Shown here piece after piece: positions 55,226-63,957 of a stretch of DNA of 64,000 bases. The stretch is from contig NZ_CP060707.1 in the NCBI RefSeq assembly GCF_003048675.2, positions 248,001-312,000 of the forward strand, in the 5' to 3' direction. Source of the stretch: Campylobacter concisus (GTDB taxonomy: Bacteria; Campylobacterota; Campylobacteria; Campylobacterales; Campylobacteraceae). Both the position numbers and the translations under genes were made by a program. Position 1 is the stretch's first letter. Each line of letters starts with the position of its first letter. The notes beneath the pieces are model-generated. The model was not told the DNA's origin and did not search any database. It saw only the letters and a list, made by a program, of their open reading frames with translations.

Positions 55226-56958
55226 GAGGCGATAAATTTGTTGAAATCCTAAAAACAAAGGTAAAAATTTTAGAAGTAACTCGTCAAGCAGACGATCAGA
55301 TCACAGTTTTAGTTGATAGAAACGATCTTCCACTAGCTGTTAAGACACTTTATTATGATATCGGTGGCTTTATAAGCACTATGATACCAAACGACGAGCG
55401 CCAGATAAATGGCTGCTATGCGCTTTACTATGCTATCTCAATGGAAGGTAGCAAGATGACTGAGGCCGACGACTTTGCAGCTGAGGATAAGTGCTTTATC
55501 ACAGTTAAAACCCTTATCCCAGGAAGCGATCCGACATTTCCATCAGTTACTCCGCTTGTGCCAGCTTGTGTTTGGTATGAAAGAGAAGCTTATGATATGT
55601 TTGGTCTAGTAGCTGAGGGTCTGCCTGATAAAAGACGTCTAGTTTTAAGTGATGACTGGCCAGACGGACTTCACCCACTTAGAAAAGATGCTATGGACTA
55701 CCGCTATCGCCCTGATCCAGTTGATCACAGAGATGAGCCTGATGCGGAGTTTTTATTTCCAACAGGTGACGCAGTAGTCGATGTGCCACTTGGACCACTA
55801 CACGTTACATCTGATGAGCCAGGTCACTTTAGACTTTTCTGCGACGGCGATGAGATTATTGACGCTGACTACCGCTTGTTCTATCAACACCGCGGTATGG
55901 AAAAGCTAGCTGAAAACAGAATGAACTATGATCAAATGGGCTATCTTGCAGAGCGCGTTTGCGGAATTTGTGGTTATGCTCACGCTATTGCGTGTATCGA
56001 GGCAGCAGAAAAAGCTATCAAGCTTGAAATCCCACTAAGAGCTCAAGCTATACGCGTCATCTGTCTTGAGATTGAGCGTCTTCACAGCCACCTTTTAAAT
56101 ATCGGTCTAGCTTGTGAGGTCACTGGTAACTACAATGCATTCATGCACATCTTTAGGGTTCGTGAATACTCTATGGAGCTAGCTCAACTTGTAACTGGCG
56201 GACGTAAAACATACGGCAACGTCGTTATGGGCGGCTTAAGACGTGATATGACAAACCATGAGATCAAAAAAGGCTTAGAGATCATTAACAAACTTGACAT
56301 TCAAATTTCAGAAATTTGGGATGCAGTTTTGGAAGATAAACGCCAAATCGGACGCTGGAAGGGTGTAGGTATCTTAGATCGTCAAATAGCACGTGACTTT
56401 AGCCCAGTTGGTCCAAATATGAGAGGTTCTGGCTTTAAACGTGATAACCGCTACGATCACCCATACGACTTCTTCAAACAGATAGAATTTGAAGTAGCAG
56501 TTGAGCATGGTTGCGACGTTTTTGCTCGTGAGATGGTTAGATATAAAGAGCTAAAAAGCTCTATCCACATCATCCGCCAATGCTTTGAGATGATGCCTCA
56601 AACTCCGATCATGATCGATCCTGTGACTATGATCAAGCCTGAGAATTTCGCACTTGGTCACGACGAAGCACCACGTGGTGAGAACGTCCACTGGATCATG
56701 CAAGGTAGCGCTCAAAAAGTATATCGCTGGAGATGTAGGGCTGCGACATATAACAACTGGCCAAGCCTAAGGTATCAATTTAGAGGAAACAATATAAGTG
56801 ACGCTGCACTTATCGTTTGCTCACTTGACCCTTGCTACTCATGCACCGAGCGTGTTACTTTGGTTGATGTAAGGACTAAAAAAAGTAAAATTTTAACAGA
56901 AAAAGACCTTAAAAAATTCTGTCAAGATGGCGGGGTTAGTAAGAAGGATTTAAGATGA
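55222..56958 (+). CDS. hyfG: Hydrogenase-4 [NiFe] catalytic large subunit HyfG (NuoC/NuoD fusion)
   Basis: 578 residues. Residues 1-160 are a NuoC-like domain (WYEREAYDMFGL, about 115). From about 195 follows the group 4 [NiFe] large subunit, with the nickel ligands in RVCGICGYAHA (about 244) and DPCYSCTER (about 536). The 34-residue tail after the second motif (VTLVDVRTKKSK onward) matches the extension that the HycI protease removes after Ni insertion; hycI lies downstream. Catalyses H2 evolution or uptake on the cytoplasmic side. Confidence 0.95.
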   Translation: MRGDKFVEILKTKVKILEVTRQADDQITVLVDRNDLPLAVKTLYYDIGGFISTMIPNDERQINGCYALYYAISMEGSKMTEADDFAAEDKCFITVKTLIPGSDPTFPSVTPLVPACVWYEREAYDMFGLVAEGLPDKRRLVLSDDWPDGLHPLRKDAMDYRYRPDPVDHRDEPDAEFLFPTGDAVVDVPLGPLHVTSDEPGHFRLFCDGDEIIDADYRLFYQHRGMEKLAENRMNYDQMGYLAERVCGICGYAHAIACIEAAEKAIKLEIPLRAQAIRVICLEIERLHSHLLNIGLACEVTGNYNAFMHIFRVREYSMELAQLVTGGRKTYGNVVMGGLRRDMTNHEIKKGLEIINKLDIQISEIWDAVLEDKRQIGRWKGVGILDRQIARDFSPVGPNMRGSGFKRDNRYDHPYDFFKQIEFEVAVEHGCDVFAREMVRYKELKSSIHIIRQCFEMMPQTPIMIDPVTMIKPENFALGHDEAPRGENVHWIMQGSAQKVYRWRCRAATYNNWPSLRYQFRGNNISDAALIVCSLDPCYSCTERVTLVDVRTKKSKILTEKDLKKFCQDGGVSKKDLR

Positions 56959-57494
56959 TGAAGTTATTTGACATCACAGAAAAATATGGAAAGGCGACAT
57001 ACGCCTATCCATTTGAGCCATATATTGTGCCTGAGAATTTCCGCGGTCAGCCAGACTATACATACGATCTTTGTGTAGGTTGTGCAGCTTGCGGTGTCGC
57101 TTGCCCTAGTAACGCAATAGAGCTTAAGATGAACGATGAGCAAACAAGGCTTGTTTGGCAGTTTGACTGTGGTCGCTGCATATTCTGCGGTCGCTGCGAT
57201 GAGGTTTGCCCAACTGGAGCCGTAAGACTTAGCGATAGCTTTGAGCTTGCGGTTAAATTTGACAAGAGCGCTCTTATCCAAAGAGGCGAGCTTGAGATGC
57301 AAACTTGCAAATGCTGCGGCAAGCCATTTACGCCAAAAAGGCTTATAAATTTCACCCTTGAAAAGCTTGGCACAGCAAATTTACTCCCAGGCAGACTTGA
57401 AGAGGCAAAAGAGTATCTTTTTATCTGCCCAGAGTGCAAGAAAAATCAATCTGCTGAGAGGCTAACAAAAGGCGTTGAGGAGGCTATAAAATGA
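56955..57494 (+). CDS. hyfH: Hydrogenase-4 iron-sulfur subunit HyfH (NuoI-like)
   Basis: 179 residues with two [4Fe-4S] motifs: CVGCAACGVACP (about 41) and CGRCIFCGRCDEVCP (about 73). A further Cys set CKCCGKPF and CPECKK near the C-terminus looks like a zinc-ribbon, as in HyfH/HycF. Passes electrons between HyfG/HyfI and HyfA. Start overlaps the hyfG stop. Confidence 0.92.
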   Translation: MMKLFDITEKYGKATYAYPFEPYIVPENFRGQPDYTYDLCVGCAACGVACPSNAIELKMNDEQTRLVWQFDCGRCIFCGRCDEVCPTGAVRLSDSFELAVKFDKSALIQRGELEMQTCKCCGKPFTPKRLINFTLEKLGTANLLPGRLEEAKEYLFICPECKKNQSAERLTKGVEEAIK

Positions 57495-58315
57495 GTCTAT
57501 ATCAAGTCCCAGAGGACATAAAAACAGCAAATGACCTAACTGCAAAGCTAGAGCATTTAAAAAATATCAAAAGAAGCTTTAGCGTTTATAGGATCGACTG
57601 CGGAAGCTGCAACGGTTGCGAGATCGAAATTTTCGCTGCTATTACGCCGATGTGGGACCCTGAGCGCTTTGGCTTTAAGCTTGTAGCAAACCCAAGACAC
57701 GCTGATATCTTGCTTTGCTCAGGACCAGTCACAAGACAGATGTATTATCCACTTCTTCGTGCTTATGAAGCAGCTCCAGATCCTAAGATCGTAGTTGCTT
57801 TTGGTGCTTGTGGAAGTACTGGCGGAATTTTCCACGATGCTTACAGCGTTTGGGGCGGTATAGATAAGATAATCCCAGTTGATGTCTATATCCCAGGCTG
57901 CCCTCCACACCCAGCAAGTGTTATTTATGGTCTAGGTATGGCTCTTGGCATCATTGATCAAAAGCTACACAAAAAAAGCTACGAAAATGATAGCACTACG
58001 CCTCCTCCAGTTAAAAAGTCAGTAATGGGCGATATCTTGTTTGAACGTGACTTGCATGCTGAAAGTAAAAGGCTAATGAGCTATATCTTTGGTAGAACAC
58101 TATTTGAAAAATATATGGACGCTATCAAAGCTTCAAGCGACATCCACAACCCAGAGCTTGCACGTGAAGCGGTTATAGCAGCTATCAAAAAAGAAGATGA
58201 TCCTAGATATGCTGAGTGTATGGCACTTTTACACAACGATGTCTATCTAAAATATGCAAAAGCTGGTAAAAATTTTGCGATTGATGTTGATAGTGAGGTT
58301 TGGAGTAAAAGATGA
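57491..58315 (+). CDS. hyfI: Hydrogenase-4 small subunit HyfI (NuoB-like)
   Basis: 274 residues. Proximal-cluster ligands CGSCNGCEIE (about 35), FGACGSTGG (about 99) and VYIPGCPPHPASVIYGL (about 135). This is the NuoB/HycG type with a single [4Fe-4S] cluster. The C-terminal 110 residues extend beyond the NuoB core, as in HyfI. Forms the catalytic dimer with HyfG. Overlaps both neighbours by 4 bases. Confidence 0.93.
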   Translation: MSLYQVPEDIKTANDLTAKLEHLKNIKRSFSVYRIDCGSCNGCEIEIFAAITPMWDPERFGFKLVANPRHADILLCSGPVTRQMYYPLLRAYEAAPDPKIVVAFGACGSTGGIFHDAYSVWGGIDKIIPVDVYIPGCPPHPASVIYGLGMALGIIDQKLHKKSYENDSTTPPPVKKSVMGDILFERDLHAESKRLMSYIFGRTLFEKYMDAIKASSDIHNPELAREAVIAAIKKEDDPRYAECMALLHNDVYLKYAKAGKNFAIDVDSEVWSKR

Positions 58316-58656
58316 TACAAGTTTATAAGCTTACAAAAAGGCATATGGACGACAACGAAAAGCTTCCACGCGAGCTAAAGGAGATAAAAATTTTCTCCAC
58401 TTGCGTGGGACACGGCGTTGGTACGATTGATTTTAGTGAGAAGATCTTAGAGCTAAGCGATGAGGAATTTGACGAGATGATCAAAAACTCAGGCGAATAT
58501 GTGAAATTTAAGATCGGAAATTTAAGCAAGTATTTTGAAGTTGAAATTTTTGCTGAGCATATCGCTAGACTCTTGCCACAGCTTTGTGAGTGTAAGCTTA
58601 AAGAAATTTTGGCAAATTTAAAAGAGGGATATATCGTGCTTAGGAAGGACTTTTGA
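58312..58656 (+). CDS. hycH: Formate hydrogenlyase maturation protein HycH family
   Basis: 114 residues, soluble. FSTCVGHGVGTIDFSEKILE (about 28-47) and the GNLSKYFEVEIFAEHIARLL segment fit the HycH family, needed for maturation of the large subunit in E. coli hydrogenase 3. 4-base overlaps on both sides show it is part of the hyf transcript. Confidence 0.85.
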   Translation: MIQVYKLTKRHMDDNEKLPRELKEIKIFSTCVGHGVGTIDFSEKILELSDEEFDEMIKNSGEYVKFKIGNLSKYFEVEIFAEHIARLLPQLCECKLKEILANLKEGYIVLRKDF

Positions 58657-59102
58657 TGAAAAAGGCCATCCTTTGCATCGGTAATCCTATGCGTGGCGAC
58701 GATGATGTTGGCAATGAAGTCGGCCGCATCGTAGAAACTGAGCTAAAAGAGTGGAAGGTCTTTTTTGGGCAAGATGTGCCTGAGAATGAATTTTCAGCTA
58801 TTAGAGAATTTGCGCCTGACATTTTGATAGTAGTTGATGCGATGAGCGGCTTTGATGAGGATAAGATAGAGTTTTTTGACCTAAGTGACGATAGAGACTA
58901 CATCTACTCAACTCACAACCTACCAACGCCGGTGCTTTTAAGCTATTTGCGTAAAATTTGCCCAAAGACGCTTTTTCTTGGCATTAGCGTCTTGCTTGAA
59001 AATGTCCTTGATTTTGAAGAGGGACTAAGCGAGCAGGCTAAAAAAAGTGCTAGAAAAGCTTTTTTAAGAATTGTAGAGATTGATAAAAATTTAGTTGGTT
59101 AA
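58653..59102 (+). CDS. hycI: Hydrogenase maturation endopeptidase HycI family
   Basis: 149 residues. GNPMRGDDDVGNEVG (about 10) contains the Asp that senses nickel, and VVDAMSGF (about 58) and THNLP (about 85) hold the other conserved residues of the HycI/HyaD protease family. Predicted to cut the HyfG C-terminal tail after Ni insertion. Last gene coupled by overlap; a 182-base gap follows. Confidence 0.9.
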   Translation: MMKKAILCIGNPMRGDDDVGNEVGRIVETELKEWKVFFGQDVPENEFSAIREFAPDILIVVDAMSGFDEDKIEFFDLSDDRDYIYSTHNLPTPVLLSYLRKICPKTLFLGISVLLENVLDFEEGLSEQAKKSARKAFLRIVEIDKNLVG

Positions 59103-59284
59103 ATTTAGTAAGAGCTAAATTTAATCTGGGGTTTGCTAAAGATAAATTTGATCATTTTGGATTTGAAATTTAGTGTAAAACTAATTTTTAAACATTAAAT
59201 TTTGACGCTAAAATGTCTATCTTTGGCACTACTTCTTTGCTTTATATTTGTTATAGATCAAAGAAGGTCAAATAAAAAGGAGAC

Positions 59285-60148
59285 GTGATGTTAAATCCGG
59301 CAGAAACCGCTCAAGCGGTGTCAAGTTCTATGGAGCATAAAGCTCATACGCCACTTGTAAGCATTATCTTCCTTGCTATTATGGCTGGAGCTGCTATTGC
59401 AATGGGTGATATTTTTTGGGCTCACTCAACAGTTGGTATGGCTGAAAAACAGTCTATCGGTCTTTCAAACTTCATCGGTGGTATCACATTTAGCTGCGGC
59501 CTCATGATGGTTGTATTTTATGGTGGTCACCTATTTACTAGCTCTGTTTTAAGTGGTGTTAGTGCATATGATGGCAAATTGCCACTTGGCAAAACCATAA
59601 GCTACTGGGTAATTGTTTGGATATTTAACTTCGTTGGTGGCGCATTGATCGCTTATATGTACTACTACTCTGGTTTGCCACTAAAATACGACGGCTACAT
59701 CTTGCAACACTTCGTACCAGCAGCTATTGGCAAGATCACAGCACCATTTCATGAGTTATTTCTTCGTGGTATCTTTTGTAATGTCTTTGTTTGTATGTCT
59801 ATCTGGACTGCGACAAGCGAGAGCAACCTATCTGGTAAATTCTTTGCCATTATGTGGATGATCGGCGCATTCGTTGCTTGCTCAATGGAACACTGCGTTG
59901 CAAATATGTTCATCATCACTGAAGCTATCATCTCTAAAGCTCACTACATAGCAGCAAGCGGTGGCGATATCAACGCTGCAGCAGCTTTACTTCACACTAC
60001 AGCTGATAAGCTAGATGTCATCAACTGGACAAATTTCTTAAGCAAAAACTTGCTTCCAGTTACACTTGGCAACATCTGCGGTGGTCTTTTCTTTGTTGGT
60101 CTTGTTGGCTTCATGGCTAATAAATTTGATATGAAGAAAAAAGCTTAA
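59285..60148 (+). CDS. focA: Formate/nitrite transporter family channel (FocA/FocB-like)
   Basis: 287 residues, six helices. Family patterns include GGITFSCGLMMVVFYGGHLF (about 60) and the SxEHCVANMF segment (CSMEHCVANMFII, about 199) with the central His of the FNT pore. Next to a formate-hydrogenlyase-type hydrogenase, it most likely carries formate across the inner membrane, comparable to focB after E. coli hyf. It has its own leader of 182 bases and a Shine-Dalgarno (aaggaga), so may be separately promoted. Confidence 0.9.
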   Translation: MMLNPAETAQAVSSSMEHKAHTPLVSIIFLAIMAGAAIAMGDIFWAHSTVGMAEKQSIGLSNFIGGITFSCGLMMVVFYGGHLFTSSVLSGVSAYDGKLPLGKTISYWVIVWIFNFVGGALIAYMYYYSGLPLKYDGYILQHFVPAAIGKITAPFHELFLRGIFCNVFVCMSIWTATSESNLSGKFFAIMWMIGAFVACSMEHCVANMFIITEAIISKAHYIAASGGDINAAAALLHTTADKLDVINWTNFLSKNLLPVTLGNICGGLFFVGLVGFMANKFDMKKKA

Positions 60149-60158
60149 AACTAACTTT

Positions 60159-60185
60159 TAGTCTTTGCTTTTATGGCAAAGGCTA
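60159..60185 (+). terminator. Terminator after the formate channel gene
   Basis: Stem TAGTCTTTGC / GCAAAGGCTA (one G-T pair) with a 7-base loop, followed by an AT-rich run. Confidence 0.65.
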
Positions 60186-60370
60186 AATTTTAAATTTCTC
60201 TCTTCCTTACCTTAAAAGTTTCAAAAAAATCTCTTATTTTTTATCTAAAAAATGTCACACTCATCTTAAATTTATCGTTTTAACTCCCCCTTATTTGAAA
60301 ATTTGTGACATTTTGGAGTTTAAAACATCTTGGCTAATAAATTTAGAGCAATAATAAAGCTAAAATTTAA

Positions 60371-60376
60371 TATAAT
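60371..60376 (+). promoter_or_regulatory. Probable -10 box for the 60398 gene
   Basis: TATAAT 22 bases upstream of the ATG, with an aaaaaaggaga Shine-Dalgarno between. Confidence 0.5.
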
Positions 60377-60397
60377 CCCACGAAAAAAGGAGAGTCT

Positions 60398-60838
60398 ATG
60401 AAATTTTTCAATGCATTTTTTACTGGCATTATATTTGTTCTTGCTCCTATTTTTACGCTATTTGTCGGAATTTACAATAACTACTTTTCATTTTATGGCA
60501 TAAACGAGTATTTCAATGTGATTTTTGTGGATAATGTGCCTTTTTTGTGGCTTTTACCTGTGTTTTTTATATTTGGATATTGTTTCTTTTACGCGCCATT
60601 TAGGAAAATTTTTAGAGCCTTTTATCTGCTCTTACTTGTGCTTTGCGCACTCAGTTGGTATCCTGATTTTGGACGAAGCTTGGGCGAGGCTTATTTTATG
60701 AGTAAGCCACTTGAGATGGATCTATCTTCAAATTTACAAAGCGAGCAAAAAACAAGCGGCAAAGTCCTTTATGACGGACGAAGAGAAATTTATTTTCTAA
60801 GAAGTGACAATGATAAAGTCGTTAAAATTTCAAAGTAA
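60398..60838 (+). CDS. Small inner-membrane hypothetical protein
   Basis: 146 residues, three hydrophobic segments: residues 5-28, about 48-66 and about 72-92. A polar C-terminal part contains GKVLYDGRREIYFLRSD, which probably faces the periplasm or cytoplasm. No motif I recognise. It stands alone upstream of the DUF507-carA group, 49 bases away. Conserved in Campylobacter by my impression, function unknown. Confidence 0.7.
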   Translation: MKFFNAFFTGIIFVLAPIFTLFVGIYNNYFSFYGINEYFNVIFVDNVPFLWLLPVFFIFGYCFFYAPFRKIFRAFYLLLLVLCALSWYPDFGRSLGEAYFMSKPLEMDLSSNLQSEQKTSGKVLYDGRREIYFLRSDNDKVVKISK

Positions 60839-60887
60839 AGTTTTACCTTTATTTAGTTACAATGGCATAAAAATTTAAAGGTTTAAA

Positions 60888-61439
60888 ATGCGTATAAAAC
60901 TTCCACACGTCCCTTATGTCTCACATAAAATAGCAATAGATCTTTTAAACTGTGGTTTTGTAAAGTTAAACAAAGGTATCGAGCCAATCGTAGCAAAAGC
61001 AAGTGAAATTTTAACTACTGACGTTCAAAAAGAAAGAGCGCTGGACGAGCGAGTAAATGAGCTTTTAGAGAAAAACGAGGACGAGATGCAAACTATGCAA
61101 ATCGACCGCAAAAATATGTTTTGGCTCGTTAAAAAGAAACTTGCTGGCGAATTTGACGTCATTTTAACTCATGAAGATAGATTTAGCAATGTCGCTCACA
61201 AGATACTTGAAGCTATCTGGAAGAGCGATTTGGTGGAGTATAACGTATCAGAAAACCGCGTGAAAAATGTCATTTATAGCTCGATAGATGAGTATCTAAA
61301 AAGTTATGAGAAGATAGAAGATAGCGTCTATGAGATGATGCAAAACTACAAACGCAAACTTATCCCTGGAACTGACGAATACGACCTGATTTTCGAGCGT
61401 TTGTATCAAGATGAGCTTAAAAAAAGAGGAATGCTTTAA
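60888..61439 (+). CDS. DUF507 family protein
   Basis: 183 residues, soluble, highly charged and helical. Starts MRIKLPHVPYVSHKIAIDLL, and the EDEMQTMQIDRKNMFWLVKK segment fits DUF507, a family found in epsilonproteobacteria and Aquificales. Its stop overlaps the carA start by one base. I recall the same neighbour of carA in C. jejuni. Function unknown. Confidence 0.85.
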   Translation: MRIKLPHVPYVSHKIAIDLLNCGFVKLNKGIEPIVAKASEILTTDVQKERALDERVNELLEKNEDEMQTMQIDRKNMFWLVKKKLAGEFDVILTHEDRFSNVAHKILEAIWKSDLVEYNVSENRVKNVIYSSIDEYLKSYEKIEDSVYEMMQNYKRKLIPGTDEYDLIFERLYQDELKKRGML

Positions 61440-62557
61440 TGAAAGCTTATATTTACATTGAAAACGGCGTTTTTTTAGAGGCAAAAGCCTTTGGTGCTCA
61501 CGGCGAGTGCGCAGGCGAGCTCGTTTTTAATACCTCTATGACTGGCTATGAGGAGATCATGAGCGATCCAAGCTATGCTGGTCAGTTTATCGTCTTTACT
61601 ATGCCAGAGATCGGCATCGTTGGCATAAACGAAGATGATATGGAGAGCCTTAGAATTCATGCAAGTGGCGTCATAATGAGAAACTACAATGAAATTTCAT
61701 CAAACTACCGCTCGCAAAAATCTTTAGGCAAATTTTTCGAAGAGCAGGGCAAATTTGGCGTTTATGATGTTGATACTAGATATTTGACAAAGATGCTACG
61801 TGACGAGGGCGCTTTGATGGCTTATATCTCAACGCAGATAAGCGACAAAGACGAGCTAAAACGCAGGCTTGAGAGTAGCGGACGCATAGAAAATATAAAC
61901 TACGTAAAAACAGTCAGCGCTATGGACGAGTACGAGCATAAAAAAGGCGCTTGGGATAGAAATTTAAAGTCATATAAGCCGCTAAAAAGTATTGGCAAAA
62001 AGATAGCTGTTTTTGACTTTGGCGTAAAGAGAAACATCCTAAATGAACTATGCGAAACTGGCCTTGAGGTTATCGTCGTACCACACGATACTAAGGCTGA
62101 GGTTTTGATAGAGAAATTTAAAAATGGCGAGATAAACGGGGTATTTTTATCAAATGGCCCAGGTGAGCCAAAGAATTTAAAGGCTGAGATCGCCGAGATC
62201 AAAAAGATGATAGAGGCCAGGATCCCGATATTTGGCATCTGCCTTGGTCATCAGCTGCTTTCAAATGCCTTTGGATACGAGACATATAAACTTAAATTTG
62301 GTCAGCACGGAGCAAATCATCCAGTCTTAAATTTAGAGACAAAAGCGATCGAGATAACAACGCAAAATCACAACTATAACGTACCAGAGAGCATCGCTGA
62401 AGTAGCGGTTGTGACACATAGAAATTTGTTTGACAACACGATCGAGGGTGTAAGATACAAGGACTATCCGATCTTCTCGGTGCAACATCACCCAGAAGCA
62501 AGCAGCGGTCCTAACGAGAGCAAATATATATTTAAGCAGTTCTTAGAAATTTTATAA
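61439..62557 (+). CDS. carA: Carbamoyl-phosphate synthase small subunit
   Basis: 372 residues. N-terminal domain (GYEEIMSDPSYAGQ, about 36) and a class I glutaminase domain: oxyanion LSNGPGEPKNL (about 236), nucleophile Cys in GICLGHQLL (about 265), and catalytic His/Glu in VQHHPEASSGP (about 350). Supplies ammonia from glutamine to CarB for arginine and pyrimidine synthesis. Coupled by overlap to the DUF507 gene and one base from the next gene. Confidence 0.97.
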   Translation: MKAYIYIENGVFLEAKAFGAHGECAGELVFNTSMTGYEEIMSDPSYAGQFIVFTMPEIGIVGINEDDMESLRIHASGVIMRNYNEISSNYRSQKSLGKFFEEQGKFGVYDVDTRYLTKMLRDEGALMAYISTQISDKDELKRRLESSGRIENINYVKTVSAMDEYEHKKGAWDRNLKSYKPLKSIGKKIAVFDFGVKRNILNELCETGLEVIVVPHDTKAEVLIEKFKNGEINGVFLSNGPGEPKNLKAEIAEIKKMIEARIPIFGICLGHQLLSNAFGYETYKLKFGQHGANHPVLNLETKAIEITTQNHNYNVPESIAEVAVVTHRNLFDNTIEGVRYKDYPIFSVQHHPEASSGPNESKYIFKQFLEIL

Positions 62558-62558
62558 T

Positions 62559-63224
62559 ATGCAAAACATAAGCCTTTACATGATTATCACAGTTGCGCTT
62601 TTGAGCAGCTTTAGTCATTGTATCGGCATGTGTAGCGGGTTTTTGAGCTTGCAAGCTCTATTTTTTAAAGGCAAAAGCAAGAGTGAAATTTTAATGCTAA
62701 GCGCGCTTTATAACCTAGCTAGAATTTTTGCTTATGTGGCTTTGGGAGCTTTGTTTGGCGCTTTTGGAGCAGCCATTAGTTTTGGTATGCAAGCAAGAGG
62801 CGTGATATTTTTCATAGTTGGCTTAGTGATCGCATTTATCGGTATCGCCTTGCTTTTTAGGGGTGAGCTTTTAAAATTTATAGAAAATGAAAAAGCACTT
62901 AAATTTATAGTAAAAATGGCAAAAACAAGCGCACAAAAGAGAAATTTGGCAAATTTCTTGCTACTTGGCTTTTTAAATGGGCTTTTGCCTTGCGGCGTGG
63001 TCTATTATTTCTTAGCGCTTGGGGTTTTAAGCGCAAATGTGGCTGACGCATCCCTGATAATGCTTATCTTTGGGCTTTGCACCTTACCAGTGATGCTGTT
63101 AGCTAGCTTTGTTTTTGGTTTGCTAAGAGAGAAATTTAAAGAGATCATGTTTAAGCTCTCAGCTTGCATAATGATCTTAAACGGACTTTATCTATCATTT
63201 TTAGGATATAGAGCAAATGCCTAG
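62559..63224 (+). CDS. TauE/SafE-like (UreH-domain) membrane protein
   Basis: 221 residues, six hydrophobic segments. The N-terminal FSHCIGMCSGFL (about 18) with paired Cys/His and the later LLGFLNGLLPCGVVYYFLAL (about 127) are the signature of the sulfite-exporter/UreH-like family. Members lie next to cytochrome oxidase assembly genes and may handle metal or electrons. In C. jejuni I recall a homologue between carA and the kinase upstream of ccoNOQP. Overlaps the kinase gene by 8 bases. Confidence 0.8.
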   Translation: MQNISLYMIITVALLSSFSHCIGMCSGFLSLQALFFKGKSKSEILMLSALYNLARIFAYVALGALFGAFGAAISFGMQARGVIFFIVGLVIAFIGIALLFRGELLKFIENEKALKFIVKMAKTSAQKRNLANFLLLGFLNGLLPCGVVYYFLALGVLSANVADASLIMLIFGLCTLPVMLLASFVFGLLREKFKEIMFKLSACIMILNGLYLSFLGYRANA

Positions 63225-63957
63225 TTTAAATTTAGATGAAAATTTTCTATCAAGTAGCGATGGCATGAGGATTGCTAAGCTTGCGATGATGGGCGAGATG
63301 ATGGCAAATATAACTCACCAGTGGAAGCAGCCGCTAAATGAGCTAAGCTTAGTTTTATATAAGATGAAAAAGCTAGCACGCAGCGAAGATGGCGAATTTA
63401 TCGGCTCTTATGAGAGGGCTATGCAGATCATAAAGTATATGTCAGAAACTACTGATGAGTTTAGCTCGTTTTTAAATCCAAACACACTTTCTCAAGAATT
63501 TAGCCTAGCAGACGCAGCCAGAGCATCTATACAGATCGTAAAAGGCGTAATGAAAAAAGAGGGCATTCATATAGAGCTTGAGGTGCTAGGGGACTCTAAA
63601 ATTTATGGTCATAAAAACAGGCTCATGCAAGTCATCATAAATTTACTAAATAACGCAAAAGACGCACTAAATTTACAAAAGATAGAAGAAAAAAATATAA
63701 AAATAAAGATTGATAGCGATGAAAAATTTGCTTACCTAAGCGTAGAAGATAACGGTGGTGGCATAGATAAAAATGTGATAGATGAGATATTTAAGCCGTA
63801 TTTTACCACCAAAGAAGATGCCAAAGGCACTGGCTTAGGACTTTATATGTCAAAGCAAATAATCGATCAATTTAACGCAGAAATAACAGCGGGCAACAGC
63901 GATAATGGAGCCTGTTTTTTAATAAAGTTACCACACAAAGGAGAGATAGATGAATAA
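63217..63957 (+). CDS. Sensor histidine kinase without membrane segments
   Basis: 246 residues. Phospho-acceptor motif HQWKQPLNEL (His about 33), then ATPase boxes: N box INLLNNAKDAL (about 144), G1 VEDNGGGID (about 178), F box PYFTTK (about 195), and G2 GTGLGLYMSKQI (about 205). No sensor domain precedes the His motif beyond about 30 residues. Input must therefore come from a partner, perhaps the membrane protein encoded just upstream and overlapping by 8 bases. It is coupled to the response regulator that follows. Confidence 0.9.
   Translation: MPSLNLDENFLSSSDGMRIAKLAMMGEMMANITHQWKQPLNELSLVLYKMKKLARSEDGEFIGSYERAMQIIKYMSETTDEFSSFLNPNTLSQEFSLADAARASIQIVKGVMKKEGIHIELEVLGDSKIYGHKNRLMQVIINLLNNAKDALNLQKIEEKNIKIKIDSDEKFAYLSVEDNGGGIDKNVIDEIFKPYFTTKEDAKGTGLGLYMSKQIIDQFNAEITAGNSDNGACFLIKLPHKGEIDE

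Noticed and set aside
59224-59241. Sigma-54-like promoter (tggcac ... ttgct) before the formate channel gene
   Set aside because: The distance between the GG and GC elements is two bases too long for a sigma-54 promoter.
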